Origin: Streptomyces sp. R41
Lineage (GTDB): Bacteria; Actinomycetota; Actinomycetes; Streptomycetales; Streptomycetaceae
Direction: 5' to 3'
Length of the DNA: 64,000 nt
Assembly: GCF_041053055.1 (NCBI RefSeq)
Contig: NZ_CP163443.1
Span: forward strand, 9,283,001 to 9,347,000
The notes beneath the pieces were generated by a model. The model had not been told where the DNA came from and made no database searches. It saw only the letters and a list, made by a program, of their open reading frames with translations. The position numbers were made by a program, and so were the translations under genes. How positions within the stretch are numbered: the stretch's first letter is position 1; each line of letters starts with the position of its first letter. Below, one piece after another: positions 59,917 to 64,000 of the stretch.

Positions 59917-59945
59917 GGACGGCGTACCGCCCGAGTACGCCGTCC
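59917..59945. terminator. Hairpin beyond the single-span gene
   Basis: A perfect 11-nt stem (GGACGGCGTAC, 59917-59927, with 59935-59945) and 7-nt loop lie between the single-span gene and the SDR remnant. It could stop transcripts from either side. Confidence 0.65.
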
Positions 59946-60010
59946 GACCTGTGTCCCGCCGTCCACCAGCAGATCGCCGCTGATCCACTCCCATGTCGCG
60001 TGCCCGGTCC
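59946..60010 (-). pseudogene. Remnant of an SDR gene 3' end
   Basis: On the minus strand this segment encodes WEWISGDLLVDGGTQV, which matches EWITGADLLVDGGTRV near the C-terminus of the intact SDR at 60301-61107. The upstream part needed for an enzyme is not found in any frame over 60011-60300. It looks like the last trace of a tandem duplicate. The rest of 59862-60300 shows no gene. Confidence 0.65.
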
Positions 60011-60300
60011 GGGTGAACCGAGGCGGTGGGCGCCCAGCCGTGGCGGATCCCGAGGCTGCGCGGTCCGTGGAGCGCCGGGAGGTCACCGCGACCGCCGTCA
60101 GCGCCGTTCTGCTGGTCGCTCACTGTGATGTCTCGCCTGCCGCCGAACACCCATGGTGACCATTCAACCCGCGGGCTCAGTCTTTGTCCTGCGGAGTCGG
60201 GGCTCCTGGATGTCGTCCCGCGGGGCCGGCGGTGTCTGTGGACGTGGCTCCCCGGGGGCGGCGAGGTCTCAGGCGTCGTCCAGCGGAGCCGGCGGGGCCT

Positions 60301-61107
60301 CTAGGCGTCCGGAGCCCGTGCCCGTAGGCGTTCGTGTACGGAGTGGCCGCGGGAGGCGGTGTGCGCGGCTCTGACGCGTGTACCCCCGTCGACCAGAAGA
60401 TCGGCGCCGGTGATCCACTCGGCCGCGTCCGAGGCCAGCCATGTCACGGCCCGGGCGATGTCCTCGGGCCGCCCGATGCGGCCCAGGGGCAGTCCGGCGC
60501 CCAGCTCGTCCTCGGAGTGCTCCCACACGAAGCGGGCCATCTCGGTGCGGACGAGACCGGGGGAGACGGAGTTGACCCGCACCTTCGGGGCCAGCTCGCC
60601 CGCGAGCTGCTGGGTCAGGTGCAGCAGGGCGGCTTTGCTGGTGCCGTAGGCGCCCACCTGCGGCCCGACGTGCCCGGCACCCTCGGTGCAGACGTTCACC
60701 ACCGCGCCGCCGTGTTCGCTCATCCACGCCCGCCACGCGCACTGCACCAGCCGCAGCGGTGCCTCGACGTTGACCGTGAACGCCTCGCGCCAGCGGTCCG
60801 GGTCCGCGTCCATCAGCGGACCGTACGGCTGGTTGGTCGCCGCGTTGTTCACCACGACGTCGATGCGTCCGAACTCCCGCAGCGCCAGCTCGGTCAGCTC
60901 CCACAGATGCGCGGGCTCGGCGACCGACCCCGCGAGCCCGATGCCGCCGAGCCGCTCGGCGGCCCGGGCCACCTCGTCGGGGTCCCGAGCGGTCACGCAC
61001 ACGCGCGCTCCGGCCTCGGTGAGCGCGGCGGCGACGGCGAGGCCGATCCCGCGCGAGGCCCCGGTGACGATGGCGGCCCTGCCTTCGAGCCCGTACGGCG
61101 ACGTCAT
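60301..61107 (-). CDS. SDR-family oxidoreductase, FabG-like
   Basis: 268 residues. The cofactor motif is AAIVTGASRGIGLAVAAALT; the NNAA motif is DVVVNNAATNQPYGP. The active-site YGTSK is in VGAYGTSKAALLHLTQQLAG. A ~25-residue Arg/Ala-rich tail after LLVDGGTRVR is an extension. It is a NAD(P)-dependent reductase of an unknown ketone or acyl substrate. It is transcribed towards the SDR remnant. The start ATG at 61107 lacks a strong ribosome site. Confidence 0.92.
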   Translation of the reverse strand: MTSPYGLEGRAAIVTGASRGIGLAVAAALTEAGARVCVTARDPDEVARAAERLGGIGLAGSVAEPAHLWELTELALREFGRIDVVVNNAATNQPYGPLMDADPDRWREAFTVNVEAPLRLVQCAWRAWMSEHGGAVVNVCTEGAGHVGPQVGAYGTSKAALLHLTQQLAGELAPKVRVNSVSPGLVRTEMARFVWEHSEDELGAGLPLGRIGRPEDIARAVTWLASDAAEWITGADLLVDGGTRVRAAHTASRGHSVHERLRARAPDA

Positions 61108-61135
61108 CCGCGTACGGTCTCATGACGGGCCGTCA

Positions 61136-61204
61136 GCCGACAGCCCTCACCCGTGAATGCCGACAGCCCTCGGCCGTGAATGCCGACGTCCCCGGCGCCG
61201 TGAA
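61136..61204. repeat. Three tandem 23-bp repeats
   Basis: Copies at 61136-61158, 61159-61181 and 61182-61204 follow the pattern GCCGACAGCCCTC-N3-CGTGAAT; the third copy is more diverged. They fill the gap between the SDR start and the HD-domain gene stop. Confidence 0.85.
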
Positions 61205-61213
61205 AGCCTTCGG

Positions 61214-61768
61214 TCAAGCCCCCAGCCGCGAGTGCTGCGCCGCCACCAGCTCAAGCACCGTGCGCCAGTCCTCCATGACCCCGGCGTCGAGGCCGACGAC
61301 CTTGCCCGCGTCATCGGCCTGCCGCAGGGTCACCGCGTCCTCGGCGAGCGGATCGTGCTCGAACGCGGCCGCCTCCCGAGGTGTCATGGCGCCGCCCTGC
61401 ACGGTCAGGGTCAGGGTGCTCTGCGGGGACAGTCCGCGGCCCGGCGACGTGGTCGCCAGATAGCGCTTCGCCGCCACGTGCAGCCGTACGAGGCGGGAGA
61501 CCCGTTCGCCGAGCAGAGGACGTACCGCGTCGGCCGCGTGGTCGGCGTGTCCCGCGTCGTCGCCCGGCCTGAGCAGATGTCCTATGTCGTGCACCAGGCC
61601 CGCCACCTGGAGTTCCTTGTCGCTGGGATGACCGCGGCGCAGCAGCGCGGCGGTCTGCAGTGCGTGATCGTGCAGATCGACCGGGTCGCCCGAGCGGTCC
61701 GGGGTGTCCCATGCGCCCCGGCAGGCGTGCAGCAGATCCATCAGCTCCTCGACGCTGCGCAGCTCCAT
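61214..61768 (-). CDS. HD-domain protein, PhnZ/Phn-HD-like
   Basis: 184 residues. The metal ligands are HDHALQTAALLRRG, VAGLVHDIGHLLRPG and HADHAADAVRPLLG with RLHVAAKRYL, the pattern of the HDIG proteins associated with phosphonate-degrading oxygenases (PhnZ relatives). These bind two irons and cleave C-P or C-C bonds with O2. No phosphonate gene is present nearby, so a phosphonate role is not shown. A phosphohydrolase role remains possible. It lies downstream of the permease gene on the same strand. Confidence 0.75.
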   Translation of the reverse strand: MELRSVEELMDLLHACRGAWDTPDRSGDPVDLHDHALQTAALLRRGHPSDKELQVAGLVHDIGHLLRPGDDAGHADHAADAVRPLLGERVSRLVRLHVAAKRYLATTSPGRGLSPQSTLTLTVQGGAMTPREAAAFEHDPLAEDAVTLRQADDAGKVVGLDAGVMEDWRTVLELVAAQHSRLGA

Positions 61769-61864
61769 GCGTCAGTCCTCCCGCGAGAAAAGCCGTTGCC
61801 AGGCGTCAGCAGATCATGGCCGCCTTGCGAATCGGCCAACGGGACCTGAACTGCACACCGGTGT

Positions 61865-63022
61865 TCAGTGCCGGGCGTGCCGGCCCGCCGCTTCCGGCGC
61901 CCCGCCCATCATCCGCAGCATGGCGAGCCCTCCCGTACGCAGGAATCGCCACACCAGAGCGGCCGCCACCAGCAGGAAGGCGATGTTCAGCCAGGTCGTG
62001 TAATTCCAGGCGACGCCCTCCATGGGGATCTTCGCGTCGGCCTGGTCGGGGACGAGCCCGAGGCCGCCGAAGACGAACTCCACGAGGTATCCGGCGAGCA
62101 CGATGGCCGTGTAGAAGGTGACCAGCAGGAAGGCGGTCATGCGCGGCCCGTAGTACTTCCGGTAGATGTTCAGGATCGGCAGGATCAGCAGGTCGGCGAA
62201 GATGAACGCGACCACGCCGCCGAAGCTGATGCCGCCCTTCCAGAGGACCACGGCCAGCGGCACGTTCCCGATGGAGCAGACGAACGAGGCGATCGCCACC
62301 AGCGGTCCGACGAGGGGGCCGATCAGCTTCGCGGCGAGCGGATGCCCGTCCAGGAAGAGCGAGCTCCAGAACGCGTCGGGCACCCAGGCCGCGATCGCGC
62401 CCGCGATCAGCAGACCGATCACCAGGTCCCGCAGGATCGCCGCCCACTCCATGACGAAGACGTGCGAGACCGAGGTGAAGCCGTCGCCGGACAGCAGCCG
62501 CCGCAGGAACGACCCTTCCCCTTGGATCGACATGTCCATGGCCGCATGCCCTTCCATGGACCCGGCGATCCCACGCTCCGCCTGCTCCCGGGCCTGCCGC
62601 AGCAGCCGCTCGCGCAGGAAGAGCCGGAAGAGCACGGCCAGCAGCACGATCATGACCGGTCCGCCGACGAATTCCGCGAGCGTGAACTGCCAGCCCATCA
62701 ACAGGGCGAGGATCACGCCGAGTTCGACCACCAGGTTGGTCGAGGCGATCTCGAACGCCATAGCCGCAGTGAAGTCCGCGCCCTTGCGGAACAGTGAGCG
62801 CGCGAGCGCGACGGCCGCGTACGAGCAGGACGAGGACGCCGCCCCGAGCCCGGCGGCAAGCGCGAGCGTCCGGGGGCGGTCGTCGCCGAGCAGCCGTACC
62901 ACCGTCGCCCGCCGCACCACCGCCCGGACGACGGCGGACAGGCCGAAGCCGAGGATCAGTGCCCAGGTGATCTCCCAGGTCATCGATCCCGTCAGGGACA
63001 GTGCGTGCAGGATCGCGTCCAT
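61865..63022 (-). CDS. ArsP/DUF318-like permease
   Basis: 385 residues from ATG 63022 (GGGAGAAAGTCG upstream); ATG 63058 is also in frame. Eight or more hydrophobic spans are arranged as two halves. Conserved blocks are LGAASSSCSYAAVALARSLF with ADFTAAMAFEIASTN, and ASFVCSIGNVPLAVVLWKGG with FIFADLLILPILNIY. These are the Cys-containing half-motifs of the SO_0444/ArsP permeases that export organoarsenicals. A His/Met-rich middle loop (EGHAAMDMSIQGE) may bind metal. The substrate here is unproven. Confidence 0.85.
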   Translation of the reverse strand: MDAILHALSLTGSMTWEITWALILGFGLSAVVRAVVRRATVVRLLGDDRPRTLALAAGLGAASSSCSYAAVALARSLFRKGADFTAAMAFEIASTNLVVELGVILALLMGWQFTLAEFVGGPVMIVLLAVLFRLFLRERLLRQAREQAERGIAGSMEGHAAMDMSIQGEGSFLRRLLSGDGFTSVSHVFVMEWAAILRDLVIGLLIAGAIAAWVPDAFWSSLFLDGHPLAAKLIGPLVGPLVAIASFVCSIGNVPLAVVLWKGGISFGGVVAFIFADLLILPILNIYRKYYGPRMTAFLLVTFYTAIVLAGYLVEFVFGGLGLVPDQADAKIPMEGVAWNYTTWLNIAFLLVAAALVWRFLRTGGLAMLRMMGGAPEAAGRHARH

Positions 63023-63443
63023 CGGTTCGACTTTCTCCCGGTCGGTGGGATCAGGCATGACCCGTCGGCAGTTCAGTGACCCTGGCCACAGTCGCTATTG
63101 AGCCGAATGGGTGGCATCGAAGAGGGCATCGTGTTTCAAATCGCCGCAGATCGGGGCCTGATGGGCGCTGAGTGACGCGCGACAGTAACCTTTTGTTTTC
63201 AGCCCCATCGAGCGGGCACCCGCTCATTTGGTTACCCTGTACCAGACGGACAGCTTTTCTGGGTTCCACCCACACCCACGGTCCGTCCCGGGACAAGCCG
63301 GTCACCACGGCCTGCTCTCATACGAGTTACCGGCGCCACCGCGTCCCTAACTGCCTTCGACTCACACCCGAGCGGGCGTCAGGAGACTGGAGCAGACCGG
63401 CCCTGTATGTCCCGAGGGTGACCCGACACATAAGGAGTGCGCG
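63023..63443. other. Intergenic region upstream of the 58-residue peptide
   Basis: About 420 bp. A relatively AT-rich patch with TTTTGTTTTC lies at 63191-63200, followed by the inverted repeat GAGCGGG-CA-CCCGCTC (63210-63225) and ATTTGGTTACC. Promoters for the divergent permease and peptide genes should lie here. I could not match a known riboswitch. Confidence 0.45.
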
Positions 63444-63620
63444 GTGACACCGGAGAAGACGAATCGCGATCAACGCCCCAAGGAACGCACGGAGCGTGCG
63501 GGCCATGGGCCCGAGAAGGAGCTCGGCAGCCTGGACGTGTGGGCCAGGTCCGCCCCGATCCGTCTCGCGGGCTACGAGGACGACCTCGCCGAGCCCCACA
63601 TCCTGCCCAGCGTCGACTGA
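63444..63620 (+). CDS. 58-residue peptide with leader/tail organisation, function unknown
   Basis: GTG 63444 follows AAGGAG (63432-63437) with 6-base spacing, and TGA is at 63618-63620. Residues 1-28 are highly charged (TNRDQRPKERTERAGHG). Residues 29-58 (SLDVWARSAPIRLAGY then EDDLAEPHILPSVD) are less charged, with single Trp33, Tyr44 and His52, and an acidic end. There is no Cys, signal peptide or membrane segment. This looks like a RiPP-type precursor or a small regulatory protein. No modification enzyme is visible before the window ends. The other strand and frames have no competing gene. Confidence 0.7.
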   Translation: MTPEKTNRDQRPKERTERAGHGPEKELGSLDVWARSAPIRLAGYEDDLAEPHILPSVD

Positions 63621-63700
63621 CCGAGTAGGAATCATCGCGATCGACCCCCGGTAGGACCCATCGCGATCGCTGACAGCATGGGCGTGTCAGACTCACGTCC

Positions 63701-64000
63701 ATGCTGATCAGAGAAGCCGCGGCCGACGACTGGCCGCGGATCTGGCCTTTCTGGCACCGGATCGTCGCCGCCCGCGAGACCTACGCCTGGGACCCGGACA
63801 CCTCCGAGGAAGCCGCCCGCGCCCTGTGGATGGGCCCGGGCAAGCGGGTGTACGTCGTAGAGGACGACGGTGGAGCGGTCGTCGGCTCCGCCTACGTCAC
63901 CCCGAACTACGGCGGTCCCGCCGCCCGGATCGCCAACGCCGGATTCATGGTCGACCCGGACCGGTCCGGACAGGGCATCGGCCGTGCGCTGGCCGAACAC
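63701..64000 (+). CDS. GNAT N-acetyltransferase, N-terminal part (3' end outside window)
   Basis: The frame runs from ATG 63701 to the end of the window, 100 codons. It begins MLIREAAADDWPRIWPFWHR. The acetyl-CoA loop is FMVDPDRSGQGIGRALAEH (Q/RxxGxG/A), preceded by the strand VVGSAYVTPNYGG. This matches single-domain GNAT acetyltransferases of unknown substrate. It lies 80 bp downstream of the 58-residue peptide gene in the same direction. No clear Shine-Dalgarno is visible. Confidence 0.85.
   Translation, partial: MLIREAAADDWPRIWPFWHRIVAARETYAWDPDTSEEAARALWMGPGKRVYVVEDDGGAVVGSAYVTPNYGGPAARIANAGFMVDPDRSGQGIGRALAEH

Overview
The window is chromosomal DNA of a Streptomyces-like actinomycete. 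The base composition is very GC-rich, with strong G/C preference at third codon positions, frequent GTG and TTG starts, and many ATGA/GTGA stop-start overlaps. The gene content is typical of the genus: a whiE-type spore-pigment polyketide cluster, a monomeric isocitrate dehydrogenase, a resuscitation-promoting factor beside gnd, glgA/glgC, and a WS/DGAT enzyme. No tRNA, rRNA, insertion sequence, integrase or CRISPR array was seen.

Region 1 (1-7.0 kb) looks like a small catabolic or accessory island. It holds the 3' end of a flavin monooxygenase, a two-TM protein, and an HxlR regulator divergent from a run of a hotdog thioesterase, an enoyl-CoA hydratase, a metal-dependent cyclase-family hydrolase and a ThDP enzyme. 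The hydrolase gene carries an in-frame TAG 43 codons before its expected end, yet the lost tail is intact and still overlaps the next gene as ATGA. The stretch 6.47-7.08 kb holds only decayed fragments.

Region 2 (7.1-16.6 kb) is a whiE/sch/cur-like type II PKS locus. The FAD hydroxylase (WhiE-VIII type) is divergent from SchA/CurD protein, cupin, KS-alpha, KS-beta, ACP, aromatase/cyclase and TcmI-like cyclase. A large bidirectional terminator separates the operon from a convergent O-methyltransferase gene and a secreted beta-helix protein. The hydroxylase contains a collagen-like Gly-Pro-Gly insert encoded by a 9-bp minisatellite.

Region 3 (16.8-34.5 kb) holds a cold-shock protein, icd, a secreted M1 peptidase and an MscS channel. 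Next is an overlapping trio of a glycerol-kinase-like gene (broken by a 1-nt frameshift) and two flavin oxidoreductases. It also holds a crotonase, a UPF0104-type membrane protein, an ABC exporter with a SoxR-like promoter and apparently leaderless start, a Gtr-like glycosylation set (GT-C-like protein, GtrA, GT2) and a His/Gly/Asp-rich secreted peptide.

Region 4 (35-49 kb) contains an ABM-domain membrane protein, a PaoABC-type molybdenum aldehyde oxidoreductase, a TetR gene coupled to a SpoIIE-type phosphatase, panD, a COG2388-type acetyltransferase, an Asp/Glu racemase-like protein, a Pro-rich peptide, gnd, an Rpf-LysM-M23 protein, an EamA transporter and an FhuF-like protein.

Region 5 (48.7-64 kb) contains the GlgA/GlgM and GlgC pair, secreted GH2 and GH92 glycosidases downstream of a LacI-type palindrome, a WS/DGAT enzyme and a zinc-ribbon SDR lacking the usual catalytic Tyr. 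It continues with a single-TM protein, a decayed SDR tail, an intact SDR, an HD-domain protein, an ArsP-like permease, an unannotated 58-residue peptide with a strong ribosome site, and the start of a GNAT acetyltransferase cut by the window end. All function calls come from motif recognition and memory of families, since no search could be run.
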